Shown here piece after piece: positions 1 through 8,286 of a DNA stretch of 64,000 nt. Made by a program: the position numbers and the translations under genes. Source of the DNA: an uncultured Clostridia bacterium (lineage in GTDB: Bacteria; Bacillota; Clostridia; Christensenellales; Borkfalkiaceae). The notes beneath the pieces are model-generated. The model searched no databases, was not told the DNA's origin, and saw nothing but the letters and a program-made list of their open reading frames with translations. The stretch covers positions 26,581-90,580 of the forward strand of contig CANPZW010000007.1 in assembly GCA_947589385.1 (NCBI GenBank), given 5' to 3'. Numbering within the stretch: position 1 is the first letter of the stretch; each line of letters starts with the position of its first letter.

Positions 1-25
1 ACACCGCACGGTATCTCTCACGGTT

Positions 26-138
26 ACCACACCTTGCAATTTTCAATTACCCTTTTGAGTTACTTTGAAAAACAAAAGAGATACACAATGCCAGTTTGTG
101 TAACTGAAAGGGTATTTATTTAATTGCAAAATGTGGTG
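26..138. repeat. Imperfect inverted repeat at the left edge
   Basis: Two arms face each other. Positions 26-40 pair with 123-137 with two mismatches, and 49-63 pair with 100-113 with a small bulge. The centre is about 36 bases of unpaired, A-rich sequence. It could be the terminator of a gene outside the window, a MITE-like remnant, or a mobile element end. No coding frame covers it. Only the pairing is seen; the role is unknown. Confidence 0.5.
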
Positions 139-206
139 ATTAAAATATAGCACTGCGGCAAGGTTTTGTCAAGGATTTTATTTTAAAAGAAAGGTTGCGT
201 AAATCG

Positions 207-235
207 TTGACAAGCGGGCGGATTTAAAATATAAT
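207..235 (+). promoter_or_regulatory. Consensus sigma-A promoter for pheST
   Basis: TTGACA at 207-212 and TATAAT at 230-235 are separated by exactly 17 bases, a perfect match to the housekeeping consensus. Transcription would start near 242, just ahead of the T-box leader. A strong promoter suits a gene pair whose real control is by read-through of the leader. Confidence 0.9.
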
Positions 236-242
236 TTTGTTG

Positions 243-490
243 AAAACTACATCAACGACTGTGAACGGGACAGACGGGCGCATAAGCTCCTTTCAGAGAG
301 AAAAATCCGAGGCTGAAAGATTTTTTACGGGGTGCGGACGGTATTCACCCGCGAGTCGGGCGTGCGAAATTTTTTAAAGTAGCGCGCTCCGCTTCCCTTG
401 GCGTTACAAGGCAATAAGGCGCTTTGGAAAAGGCGCGAAATCAGGTGGTACAGCGGAATCCCCGCCCTGTGTATGCAGGGCGGGGATATT
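243..490 (+). promoter_or_regulatory. T-box leader (phenylalanine specifier) of pheST
   Basis: The leader shows the usual T-box landmarks in order: a Stem I AG-rich bulge (CAGAGAG near 295), a distal-loop GGCTGAAAG, a specifier UUC (Phe) at 344-346, an AGTAG element after Stem I, a CGTTACAAGG segment, and the T-box sequence AGGTGGTACAGCGG at 443-456. The TGGT bulge would pair with a tRNA ending in ACCA, consistent with the A73 discriminator of tRNA-Phe. A GC-rich terminator stem follows (460-469 with 476-485). Uncharged tRNA-Phe is expected to stabilise the antiterminator and allow pheS-pheT transcription. The Phe assignment comes from the specifier and from the downstream genes. Confidence 0.9.
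460..490 (+). terminator. T-box-controlled attenuator terminator
   Basis: A perfect 10-bp stem (CCCCGCCCTG with CAGGGCGGGG) with a 6-base loop is followed by a modestly T-rich run. It lies directly downstream of the T-box sequence and is mutually exclusive with the antiterminator, so it is the OFF state of the switch. Confidence 0.8.
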
Positions 491-537
491 GTATTGGTTT
501 AAAAAATTTATCGGGTAAAAAAATTCAGGAGTAATTT

Positions 538-1566
538 ATGGACATAGAATCAAATATCAGGCTCACCGACGAGGACGTTGATAAGGCGCTGAAAGACGTT
601 ACTTCTTCCAAACAGCTTCAAGAAGTAAAAATGAGCTTTTTGGGCAAGACGGGGCGCGTTTCGGAGCTTATGAAGCACATGCGCGAAGTCGCCGCGGAAA
701 AAAAGCGCGAAATCGGTCAACTTTTAAACGATTTGCGCGCACGCACGGAAGAAAAGTTCAACGCTTTGAACGATAAATTGAAGAAAAAGGAGCTGGAAGA
801 ACGTTACGCGGCGGAAACGGTGGATATCACAATGCCGGGAAGAAAAAGCGAAAGCGGCTCTTTCCACCCCAACACTCTTATAAGGGACGAGCTGGTTTCA
901 ATATTTTCGGGAATGGGCTTCGAAGTGTTCGAAGGTCCGGAGATTGAAAACGAATACTACAATTTCACGGCGCTTAACACTCCCGCAGACCACCCCGCGC
1001 GGGATATGCAGGACACATTTTATCTTGCGCCCGGACTTTTGCTGCGCACGCAGACTTCGGCGGGGCAGATAAGGGTTATGGAGAGCAAAAAGCCGCCCAT
1101 AAAAATTCTTTCGCCCGGCAAGGTATATAGAAGCGACGACGACGCCACTCATTCGCCCATGTTCTCGCAAATGGAAGGGCTGGTTGTGGATAAGGGCATT
1201 ACCCTTTGCGATTTAAAGGGTATGCTTGACGAGTTTGCAAAAAGAGTTTTCGGAGAAAGCGTTAAAACGAGGCTTCGCCCCTCCTACTTCCCTTTCACCG
1301 AGCCGTCCGTAGAGGTTGACGTCAGCTGTTTCGAGTGCGGCGGAAAGGGTTGCAGGCTGTGCAAGGGCACGGGCTGGATAGAAGTTTTGGGCGCGGGTAT
1401 GGTGAACAGGCGCGTTTTGGAGGGCTGCGGGATTGACCCCGACGTGTATTCGGGCTTCGCTTTCGGAATGGGCATTGAGAGAATAGCCATGCTGAAATAC
1501 GGCATAAACAATATGAAACTGCTGTTCGAAGGCGACGTAAGATTTTTAAAACAGTTCAAGGATTGA
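538..1566 (+). CDS. pheS: Phenylalanyl-tRNA synthetase alpha subunit
   Basis: This is the catalytic subunit of the alpha2-beta2 class II enzyme that charges tRNA-Phe. The protein has 342 residues, the usual length. The first 90 or so residues form the charged coiled-coil arm; the class II core follows. Motif FTEPSVEV near residue 253 is followed by the Cys-rich stretch (Cys pairs within residues 260-275) typical of Gram-positive PheS. The C-terminus has the motif 3 region [19 protein letters not shown] lies about 8 bases upstream of the ATG. It is co-transcribed with pheT 10 bases downstream, under the Phe T-box. Confidence 0.97.
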   Translation: MDIESNIRLTDEDVDKALKDVTSSKQLQEVKMSFLGKTGRVSELMKHMREVAAEKKREIGQLLNDLRARTEEKFNALNDKLKKKELEERYAAETVDITMPGRKSESGSFHPNTLIRDELVSIFSGMGFEVFEGPEIENEYYNFTALNTPADHPARDMQDTFYLAPGLLLRTQTSAGQIRVMESKKPPIKILSPGKVYRSDDDATHSPMFSQMEGLVVDKGITLCDLKGMLDEFAKRVFGESVKTRLRPSYFPFTEPSVEVDVSCFECGGKGCRLCKGTGWIEVLGAGMVNRRVLEGCGIDPDVYSGFAFGMGIERIAMLKYGINNMKLLFEGDVRFLKQFKD

Positions 1567-1576
1567 GAGGTTCGAT

Positions 1577-3988
1577 ATGAAAGCACCGTTAAGTTGGCTT
1601 AAAGATTATGTGGATATAGATATTCCCGCGGAAGAACTTATGGGAAAACTGTTTTCCTGCGGGTTCGAAGTTGAAGAACTTATAGATATAGGCAAGGATA
1701 TTTCGGGCGTCGTTGTGGGCGAAGTGACTGAATGTGAGCCCGTAGAGGGCACTCATCTGCACGTCTGCAAGGTCGATTGCGGCGATAAAGGCGTTTTTCA
1801 GATATGTTGCGGAGCGGACAACGTTAAAAAGGGCATAAAAGCGCCTACGGCGCTTATCGGCGCGACCGTTTATGCGACGGGCAAAGACCACAAGACTGTG
1901 GAGGGCGTTGTTACCATTAAAAAGGGCAAACTGCGCGGGATAGAAAGCGACGGGATGCTTTGCAGCGGCGCGGAAATAGGCGTAAACGGCGATATGTTCG
2001 ACGGCGGCGACTACTGCGGACTTCTGATTCTGCCCGATAGTTTTGAAAACGGCGCGGACGTTAAACCCCTTTTGGGACTTGACGATTACGTTTTCGACAT
2101 AGCCGTAACGGCAAACCGCCCCGACTGCCAAAGTATTTTCGGAATGGCGCGCGAGATTGCCGCGCTCCTCGGAGAGCCCTTTACGGAGCCCGATTGTTCC
2201 TATACCCCTATCAAAGGAAACTTCCGCGGGATAAAAATAACGAACGAAGCCCCCGACCTATGTCCGCGCTATATAGGACACTACGTCAAAGACGTAAAGG
2301 TCGCCCCCTCTCCACTGTGGATGAGAAAGAGGCTTGCGCTGTGCGGACTGCGTTCAATAGGCAATGTTGTAGATATTACCAATTTCGTTTTGCTTGAAAT
2401 GGGTCAGCCCATGCACGCCTTCGACCTTGCCACGCTCGGCGGGCGGGAAATCGTCGTGCGCAGGGCGCGTGACGGCGAAAAAATCGTTACTTTGGACGGA
2501 AACGAATTTACTCTTTCGCACGAAAACCTTGTAATTTGCGACGGGGAAAAGCCCTGCGCCTTAGCCGGCGTTATGGGCGGTTTGAACAGTGAAATTACCG
2601 AAAGCACAAGCGAGGTTTTATTCGAATCGGCGAAATTCGCGCGCGACAGCATAAGGCGTACTTCGAGAAGCCTGGGACAACACTCCGACAGTTCCGCCAT
2701 ATTCGAAAAAGGCGTGAACGAATATACCACGGAAAAAGCGATAAGCCGCGCGTTAAACCTGATACAGAAATTGGGCTGCGGCACGGTGACGGACGTCTGC
2801 GCCGATATTAAAACGCAATACTCGAAGCTTGAAAACAAAAAGATGTCCGTAAGTATAAAAAAGATAAACGCTTTGCTGGGCATAGACGTTCCCTCCGAAC
2901 GGATTGCGCAAATACTGAAAAATCTTTCTTTCGAAGTTAAACAAGATGGCGATACGCTTAACCTTGTCGTTCCGCGCTGGCGCGAAGATATAGACCTGTA
3001 CCCCGATATTGCCGAAGAAGTGATACGGTTTTACGGCTACGAACACGTTAAAGGCACATTCCTGCCTTCGGCGCTTATTACGAACGGCGGATATTCGGAC
3101 GAACAGAAAGCTGAACTGAAATTAAAGCGTTCGCTTTCGGCGCGCGGGCTTTCCGAAATTTCCACCTACTCCTTCTATTCCCCCAAAGATTTGGATACAC
3201 TCCATATCCCCGCGGACAGCAAACTCAGAAAAACCATAAAAATCTTAAACCCCATAAGCGAGGAATTGTCCGTTATGCGTACCACGCTTGCGCCCTCGGT
3301 TATGCAGGTTATAGTAAGAAATCTGCGCCGCGGCAACATGGAAGGCAAGGTATATGAACTTGCAAAAATTTACCTTGCCGAAAGCCTGCCCCTTTCCGCC
3401 TTTCCGGAGGAGCGCGCCACCCTTGCTTTGGGAATGTGGGGTAAGTGCGATTTCTTCGACCTGAAAGGCGTAGTCGAGAGTATTGCCGACGTCCTCAATA
3501 CCAAATTCGAATTTGTTCCCGCAAAAAGGGAATATCTGCACCCCGGAATTACCGCCGCAGCGCTGTGCGACGGGATTGAAGTGGGATATCTCGGAATGGT
3601 TTCGCCCGAAATTTCCGCGGAACTTTCGTTGGAGCGCGACGCGTTTATAGCCGAACTCGATTACGAGGAGCTTAAAAAACACTCGCATCCTTTTAAATTC
3701 AATCCTTTGCCCAAATTTGCCGTTGAAACGCGCGATTTGGCGTTGGTCTGCGACAAAAACGTAACGTGCGGGGAGGTTGAAAAGGCGATTTACGCGGCTT
3801 GCAAGTTTGTATCGAACGTTAAGCTTTTCGACGTTTACGAGGGCGGGCAAATAGGCAAGGACAAAAAATCCATGGCGTTTACCGTAACTTTCACTCCCAA
3901 AGACGAAGAAATTACCACCCGCATAGACGGCTTTGTAAAAAAGATTTTAAGCAACCTTAAATATAACCTGAACGCCGAACTGAGATAA
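1577..3988 (+). CDS. pheT: Phenylalanyl-tRNA synthetase beta subunit
   Basis: This is the non-catalytic, tRNA-binding and editing subunit of PheRS, 803 residues as expected. An N-terminal EMAP/OB-like tRNA-binding domain (about 40-155) leads into the B3/B4 editing domain (about 210-380, with GMAREIAALLGEP just before it), a B5 domain (about 405-470), the catalytic-like core, and a C-terminal ferredoxin-fold anticodon-binding domain (about 710-803). It follows pheS by 10 bases and ends at a strong bidirectional terminator. No deletions or frameshifts are seen. Confidence 0.97.
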   Translation: MKAPLSWLKDYVDIDIPAEELMGKLFSCGFEVEELIDIGKDISGVVVGEVTECEPVEGTHLHVCKVDCGDKGVFQICCGADNVKKGIKAPTALIGATVYATGKDHKTVEGVVTIKKGKLRGIESDGMLCSGAEIGVNGDMFDGGDYCGLLILPDSFENGADVKPLLGLDDYVFDIAVTANRPDCQSIFGMAREIAALLGEPFTEPDCSYTPIKGNFRGIKITNEAPDLCPRYIGHYVKDVKVAPSPLWMRKRLALCGLRSIGNVVDITNFVLLEMGQPMHAFDLATLGGREIVVRRARDGEKIVTLDGNEFTLSHENLVICDGEKPCALAGVMGGLNSEITESTSEVLFESAKFARDSIRRTSRSLGQHSDSSAIFEKGVNEYTTEKAISRALNLIQKLGCGTVTDVCADIKTQYSKLENKKMSVSIKKINALLGIDVPSERIAQILKNLSFEVKQDGDTLNLVVPRWREDIDLYPDIAEEVIRFYGYEHVKGTFLPSALITNGGYSDEQKAELKLKRSLSARGLSEISTYSFYSPKDLDTLHIPADSKLRKTIKILNPISEELSVMRTTLAPSVMQVIVRNLRRGNMEGKVYELAKIYLAESLPLSAFPEERATLALGMWGKCDFFDLKGVVESIADVLNTKFEFVPAKREYLHPGITAAALCDGIEVGYLGMVSPEISAELSLERDAFIAELDYEELKKHSHPFKFNPLPKFAVETRDLALVCDKNVTCGEVEKAIYAACKFVSNVKLFDVYEGGQIGKDKKSMAFTVTFTPKDEEITTRIDGFVKKILSNLKYNLNAELR

Positions 3989-4076
3989 TTTTCGGCGTTC
4001 CCGCCTGCTCGGCGAAAAAAAGTATTTAATACAAATTAATCGGATGTATTAGGATAAAAAACATTCGGCAGTAAAA

Positions 4077-4108
4077 GCCCCGCGGCGCAAGTTGCGCCGC
4101 GGGGCTTA
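4077..4108. terminator. Bidirectional terminator between pheT and pnp
   Basis: A perfect 14-bp inverted repeat (4077-4090 with 4092-4105) built on GCCCCGCGGCGCAA lies between the converging pheT and pnp genes. T-rich tracts follow on both strands (TTAGTTTAG on plus, TTTTAC on minus), so it probably ends both transcripts. Confidence 0.85.
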
Positions 4109-4124
4109 GTTTAGTTATTTACTT

Positions 4125-6221
4125 TCAGCTTAATTTTTCAAGCAGTTTAAGGTCTATGCCCTTATCGCCTATTTTTATGATTTCAACCTTTACCGTGTCG
4201 CCTATATTTACGACGTCCTCCACTTTCTCGACGCGCTTGTCCGAAAGCTTGGAAATGTGAATCATACCGTCCTTACCGGGCGCAAATTCAACAAACGCTC
4301 CGAAATTCAAAATCCTTACGACCGTACCTACAAACATATCTCCGACTTCCGGGTCGTGCGCGATAGAAAGGATAATCGCTTTCGCCTTTTCCGCATTTTC
4401 GATAGGACCCGTGCAGGCTATATAACCCTTGCCGCTGTCGTCCTCGTTGAACTCTATCTGCGTACCCGTTTCTTCCATAATCTTCTTTATTACGCAACCC
4501 TGTTTGCCGATGACGTCGCCGATTTTTTCGGGGTCGATTTCGAAGCTGACAATCTTGGGCGCATAAACAGAAAGTTGAGGAGAAACTTCGGGAACACATT
4601 CAAGCATTTTGGAAAGAATGAACTGCCTGCCCTCGTTCGCCTGGTTGATTGCGGTGTGCATGATTTCTTCGGATATGCCCTTGATTTTGATATCCATCTG
4701 AATTGCCGTGATGCCCTTTTGCGTGCCCGCAACCTTGAAGTCCATATCGCCGAGGAAATCTTCAAGTCCCTGGATATCGGTCATGACCTTAAATTCGCCC
4801 GTTTCCTGGTTTTTGATAAGTCCCATTGCAACGCCGGCTACGGGCGCTTTTATGGGCACGCCCGCGTCCATAAGCGCCATTGTAGAACCGCATACGGAAG
4901 CCATCGAGGACGAACCGTTAGACGACATAATGTCGTTTACCACCCTTATGGCGTAGGGGAAAGAATCCTCGTCGGGAAGCACGGGGATAAGCGCGCGTTC
5001 CGCAAGCGCGCCGTGACCTATTTCGCGCCTGCCGGGCGAGCGCAAAGCCTTTGCTTCGCCCGTGCAATAGCCGGGGAAGTTATATTGGTGCATATAGCGT
5101 TTTGCCGTTTCTTCGTCAAGACCTTCCAGCTTCTGCGCCTCGGTGAGCATACCGAGAGTGCAGCTTGTAAGCGTTTGGGTTTGTCCGCGGGTGAACACAG
5201 CAGAGCCGTGTACGCGGGGCAGAACGTGGCGTTCACACCATATGGGGCGTACGTCTTTCAAGCCTCTGCCGTCGGGGCGGATACCCTTATCGAATATCTT
5301 TGCGCGCACCTTTTCCTTTATAATGTAGTATAAGCTGTCCTTGATTTCACGCGCGTTGTCTGGATAAATATCCGCGAAGTGTTCCAAAACCTCTTTTTCC
5401 GCCTCTTCCTGGCGGCGCTCCCTCTCCTGCCTGTCGAAAGTGTCGATAGCCCAATCGATTTTTGCGGAAGCGTATTCGCGGACCGCCGCGTCGATATCTT
5501 CGGGGATATGGTAAAGCTCTATTTCCAGCTTGGGTTTGCCGACTGCGGGAACTATTTCATCTTCTATGAAACGGCAGATTTTCTGGATTTCCTTGTGGCC
5601 GAACATAATCGCGCCCACCATTTCCTCGTTGGAAACTTCGTTCGCGCCCGCTTCAATCATAAGTATGGCATCCTTCGTGCCCGCAAGATTTAAGTGGATA
5701 GAGCTTTTTTGCCTCTGTTCGAGGTCGGGGTTGATTACGTAATTTCCGTCAACAAGCCCTACTACAACCGAACCCGTAGGTCCCGCCCAGGGAATATCGG
5801 AAATGGCTATCGCGACGGAAGAGCCTATCATTGCGAGGGGCTCGGGCGAGATATCGGGCTCGACCGAAAGCGCCTGCGCCGTAACCACTACGTCATTGTA
5901 AAGTCCCTTGGGGAAAAGCGGACGAAGGGGCCTGTCTATAAGTCTTGCGGTAAGAATTGCCTTATCGCTTGCCCTGCCTTCGCGCTTTTTGAAGCCGCCC
6001 GGTATCTTGCCTACGGCGAACATTTTTTCTTCATAATCTACTTGAAGGGGGAAGAAATCCATGCCTTCGCGGGGGGCGGGGGACATACATACCGATACGA
6101 GCACCATAGTTTCGCCGCAGCGCACCACGCACGAACCGTTTGTCTGTTCGGCATATTTGCCCGTTTCTATTATTACCTGCCTTCCGCCTATTTCTGTCGT
6201 AAATTGTCTGAACTGATTCAT
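4125..6221 (-). CDS. pnp: Polyribonucleotide nucleotidyltransferase (PNPase)
   Basis: PNPase is a trimeric 3'-5' phosphorolytic exoribonuclease active in mRNA turnover. The 698 residues contain the full architecture: two RNase PH domains (about 10-145 and 320-460), an all-alpha linker, a KH domain (IGDVIGKQG near residue 560) and a C-terminal S1 domain (VGTVVRILNFGAFVEF) ending in LKLLEKLS. AGGAGAA precedes the ATG. It lies just downstream of rpsO, the classic rpsO-pnp order, and is probably read from the rpsO promoter past a weak hairpin at 6282-6304. Confidence 0.97.
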   Translation of the reverse strand: MNQFRQFTTEIGGRQVIIETGKYAEQTNGSCVVRCGETMVLVSVCMSPAPREGMDFFPLQVDYEEKMFAVGKIPGGFKKREGRASDKAILTARLIDRPLRPLFPKGLYNDVVVTAQALSVEPDISPEPLAMIGSSVAIAISDIPWAGPTGSVVVGLVDGNYVINPDLEQRQKSSIHLNLAGTKDAILMIEAGANEVSNEEMVGAIMFGHKEIQKICRFIEDEIVPAVGKPKLEIELYHIPEDIDAAVREYASAKIDWAIDTFDRQERERRQEEAEKEVLEHFADIYPDNAREIKDSLYYIIKEKVRAKIFDKGIRPDGRGLKDVRPIWCERHVLPRVHGSAVFTRGQTQTLTSCTLGMLTEAQKLEGLDEETAKRYMHQYNFPGYCTGEAKALRSPGRREIGHGALAERALIPVLPDEDSFPYAIRVVNDIMSSNGSSSMASVCGSTMALMDAGVPIKAPVAGVAMGLIKNQETGEFKVMTDIQGLEDFLGDMDFKVAGTQKGITAIQMDIKIKGISEEIMHTAINQANEGRQFILSKMLECVPEVSPQLSVYAPKIVSFEIDPEKIGDVIGKQGCVIKKIMEETGTQIEFNEDDSGKGYIACTGPIENAEKAKAIILSIAHDPEVGDMFVGTVVRILNFGAFVEFAPGKDGMIHISKLSDKRVEKVEDVVNIGDTVKVEIIKIGDKGIDLKLLEKLS

Positions 6222-6281
6222 TATCCTATTCTCCTTTTCTGTTCTTGTGCCTACGGCGCCCGCCGCAGACTTATGAAAAAT

Positions 6282-6304
6282 GAGCGGAATTTTATACCCC
6301 GCTC
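6282..6304 (-). terminator. Weak hairpin between rpsO and pnp
   Basis: A six-base-pair stem (GAGCGG with CCGCTC) is followed on the minus strand by ATTTTTC. In the rpsO-pnp intergenic region such hairpins act as partial terminators or RNase III processing sites. Which applies here cannot be told from sequence. Confidence 0.4.
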
Positions 6305-6318
6305 AAATTCTTTCAAAA

Positions 6319-6573
6319 TTACTTTCTAAGTCCCAAAGCCGCAACTATTGCACGATATCTTTCGATATCCTTGCTTCTGAGATAATCCAAAAGCCCGCGG
6401 CGGCGGCCGACCATTTTAAGAAGCCCGCGGCGCGAATGGTTGTCGTGAATATGCTCTTTAAGGTGTTCGTTGAGGTGATTGATTCTTTCGGTCAAAAGCG
6501 CGATTTGCACTTCGGGCGAACCCGTGTCACCCTCCTTTAAAGCATACTTTGCAATGATTTCGGACTTTTCCAT
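6319..6573 (-). CDS. rpsO: 30S ribosomal protein S15
   Basis: S15 binds the central domain of 16S rRNA early in 30S assembly. The protein has 84 residues, a few fewer than the usual 88-89. The conserved [20 protein letters not shown] and [10 protein letters not shown] segments are all present; the shortening is at the N-terminus. AGGAGGATAAATTA precedes the ATG, a strong ribosome-binding site. A housekeeping promoter lies at 6659-6687. pnp follows. Confidence 0.96.
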   Translation of the reverse strand: MEKSEIIAKYALKEGDTGSPEVQIALLTERINHLNEHLKEHIHDNHSRRGLLKMVGRRRGLLDYLRSKDIERYRAIVAALGLRK

Positions 6574-6658
6574 TTAATTTATCCTCCTATGGAAATATTT
6601 GCGGGCAACAAAGTCGGGCGTTGAGTATTCGCACCGCTTTGTAGCCGTAACGAAAACC

Positions 6659-6687
6659 ATTTTAGCATATGTATGCGCAAATTGCAA
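6659..6687 (-). promoter_or_regulatory. rpsO-pnp promoter
   Basis: On the minus strand TTGCAA (82-87 of the 6600 block) and TAAAAT (6659-6664) are spaced by 17 bases. This places the start site near 6652 and gives a leader of about 80 bases before rpsO, long enough for an S15 autoregulatory structure. I did not identify one. Confidence 0.6.
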
Positions 6688-6783
6688 ACGATTTTATGAA
6701 AATTTTGGCAATTTTTAAAACGCCGCATATGTTTGATTTCGGAGTTTAACACTTACGGAAGTTAGAACAAGAGTAAAGGCGAC

Positions 6784-6823
6784 AAAAAATCGCGGCGGAC
6801 AATTTGCCCGCTGCGATTTTTTT
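6784..6823. terminator. Terminator of the glycine-rich lipoprotein gene
   Basis: AAAAAATCGCGGCGG pairs with CCCGCTGCGATTTTTT across an 8-base loop, with A/T runs on both flanks. It lies 5 bases beyond the lipoprotein stop codon and would work on either strand. Confidence 0.85.
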
Positions 6824-6827
6824 GAAT

Positions 6828-7946
6828 TTAATTTTTATAGATAATTTCACAGCCGGAATTTCCGTCCGAACCTGCGGCGCCTTCCTTTCCTGTTTTGCCG
6901 CCCGTCTTTCCGCTGCCGCCTTTGCCGCCCTTACCGCCGAGTCCGCCCGATATGGAAACCTTGCAGTCCGCCGAATAGACTATGACATTAGCTAAATTTT
7001 CGCCTTTTATAGCATTCCCGCCGTTTCCGCCTTTACCTCCTTTACCTCCGTCGCCGAAACTTTTTGCGCTACTGCCTTTACCTCCGTCGCCGCCTTCCCC
7101 GCCTTTGATTTCAAGGATTTTAACGTTGACGTCTATGGTACATAATCCGTTGACGACCATGGCGCTTGCGCCCTCAGAGCCCGTTTTGCCGGAATTGCCG
7201 TTGCCTGCCAAACCCGCTTCTGCCCCCGTCGCGCCGTTCGCCGCTTTACCCGTAACGCAGAAACTGCACTTCTCGCCCGCCATAGCTATATTGACGTTGA
7301 TATTTTTGGTTTCCGAAACGAAAATGCTTCTGTCTGACTCTATTCTGACATTTTCAAAGCGTACAGAAAGGTCGGTCATGCGTGATTCAGCCACAATTTG
7401 CAGATTGAAATACGGGTCTCCTTTTGTTTCACCGACAAAACGCAGAGAGAGCACACGCCGTGGAATCACGATTAAGTATCCGTTGCAACTGTACGTTCCT
7501 GCGCGTAAATTAACTTCCAAACGGTTGGACGCGCCGTCGTAGGTAAGCTTTTTCCCATCTTCGCGACAATCGCTTCTGAATAAATCAAAATTACCGTAAG
7601 AACCGTAAACTGCGCTGCTTTCGCCCTCTGCGGGACGTTCTTCAAAGTATTGCATTTCACGAAATTCGCATTTGGTACAGGCGCGATATTGTCTGTCGCT
7701 TTCGGTTACCCATTCGTCGAATTTATGCCCCGTCGCAGGAACGACCTCTTGCGCGACAATGATTTGGTTGCACTCTGAACAGTGAGAGCCGGCAGTAAGC
7801 CCGTCCTCTGTGCAGGTTGCGGCAACCGCAGCGTCCTCTACCACCGTGTGTTTATGAAACCATTCATCAATCAAACCGCAAGCGGAAAATCCCGCGCAAA
7901 CGGAAATCATAGCCAAAACAATCAAAAGAATAGTAATTTTTTTCAT
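6828..7946 (-). CDS. Glycine-rich (collagen-like) lipoprotein
   Basis: A 372-residue predicted lipoprotein of unknown function. The N-terminus is a signal peptide with a lipobox ending GFSAC (Cys23). Next comes a Cys-rich segment (about 30-75) of the kind often repeated in Firmicute surface proteins (ATCTEDGLTAG, HCSEC, VPATGHKF). A middle region of about 150 residues is probably beta-rich. The last 130 residues are low-complexity Gly/Lys/Ser with Gly at every second or third position (GGKGGKGGNGG, GKTGGKTGKEGAAG), collagen-like but not strict GXY. The gene is divergent from an XRE repressor, and an operator palindrome fills its promoter spacer, so it is probably the repressor's target. It ends at its own terminator. 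Confidence 0.8.
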   Translation of the reverse strand: MKKITILLIVLAMISVCAGFSACGLIDEWFHKHTVVEDAAVAATCTEDGLTAGSHCSECNQIIVAQEVVPATGHKFDEWVTESDRQYRACTKCEFREMQYFEERPAEGESSAVYGSYGNFDLFRSDCREDGKKLTYDGASNRLEVNLRAGTYSCNGYLIVIPRRVLSLRFVGETKGDPYFNLQIVAESRMTDLSVRFENVRIESDRSIFVSETKNINVNIAMAGEKCSFCVTGKAANGATGAEAGLAGNGNSGKTGSEGASAMVVNGLCTIDVNVKILEIKGGEGGDGGKGSSAKSFGDGGKGGKGGNGGNAIKGENLANVIVYSADCKVSISGGLGGKGGKGGSGKTGGKTGKEGAAGSDGNSGCEIIYKN

Positions 7947-7970
7947 AGCTTTTCCCCTTTGTTTTTTTCT

Positions 7971-7999
7971 ATTGTAGCTAACCTATGGTTAGAAGTCAA
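7971..7999 (-). promoter_or_regulatory. Lipoprotein promoter with operator in the spacer
   Basis: On the minus strand TTGACT (7994-7999) and TACAAT (7971-7976) are 17 bases apart. The 15-bp palindrome CTAACCTATGGTTAG (7978-7992) sits entirely within that spacer, so a bound repressor would block RNA polymerase. Confidence 0.75.
7978..7992. promoter_or_regulatory. Operator 1 (CTAACC-N3-GGTTAG)
   Basis: A perfect 6+6 palindrome with a 3-base centre in the xre/lipoprotein intergenic region. A degenerate second copy lies 29 bp away centre to centre (8007-8021). It is probably bound by the adjacent XRE protein; binding is inferred. Confidence 0.7.
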
Positions 8000-8006
8000 G
8001 CAAAAA

Positions 8007-8021
8007 CTAACCGATAGTTAT
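8007..8021. promoter_or_regulatory. Operator 2, overlapping the likely xre -10
   Basis: CTAACCGATAGTTAT keeps the TAAC/GTTA core of operator 1. It overlaps TATATT (8019-8024), the best -10 candidate for the xre gene that starts at 8048. This suggests autorepression. The matching -35 is poor. Confidence 0.55.
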
Positions 8022-8047
8022 ATTTTTTGAAAATAGAGGGAAAATTT

Positions 8048-8257
8048 ATGACGGAAATGATTAAAGAAAGACTAAGAGAAGAAATTAAGGCGAGCGGTCT
8101 TACGACTGTTGAAATTGCGAAAAAAATAGGCGTATCCCCCGAAATGGTCACGCAATATACGACTACTAAAAAACTTCCGAAACTCGATACATTTGCAAGG
8201 CTGTGCAAAGAACTTGACCTTTCAGCGGACTATATACTCGGATTAAAAAACGAGTAA
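8048..8257 (+). CDS. XRE-family transcriptional regulator
   Basis: A 69-residue single-domain Cro/CI-type helix-turn-helix protein. The helix-turn-helix is TTVEIAKKIGVSPEMVTQY, followed by LPKLDTFARLCKELDLSADYILGL, the usual C-terminal helices. I chose the ATG at 8048 over an upstream TTG (8027) because GAGGG lies 7 bases before it. It is divergent from the glycine-rich lipoprotein, with two palindromic operators between the genes. It is best explained as a repressor of that gene and of itself. No effector domain is present, so the inducing signal is unknown. Confidence 0.85.
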   Translation: MTEMIKERLREEIKASGLTTVEIAKKIGVSPEMVTQYTTTKKLPKLDTFARLCKELDLSADYILGLKNE

Positions 8258-8260
8258 AAT

Positions 8261-8286
8261 AAAAACACGGCTAAGCCGTGTTTTTT
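8261..8286. terminator. Bidirectional terminator, xre and hemZ
   Basis: AAAAACACGGCT pairs perfectly with AGCCGTGTTTTT. It lies between the converging xre and hemZ genes. The hemZ stop codon (8285-8287) is inside the last T run. Confidence 0.88.

Noticed and set aside
4257..5333. A 358-codon plus-strand frame opposite pnp
   Set aside because: It is the antisense shadow of pnp; composition is that of reversed coding sequence, with no ribosome-binding site.
6982..7542. Proline-rich plus-strand frame
   Set aside because: It is the complement of the glycine codons of the lipoprotein tail.
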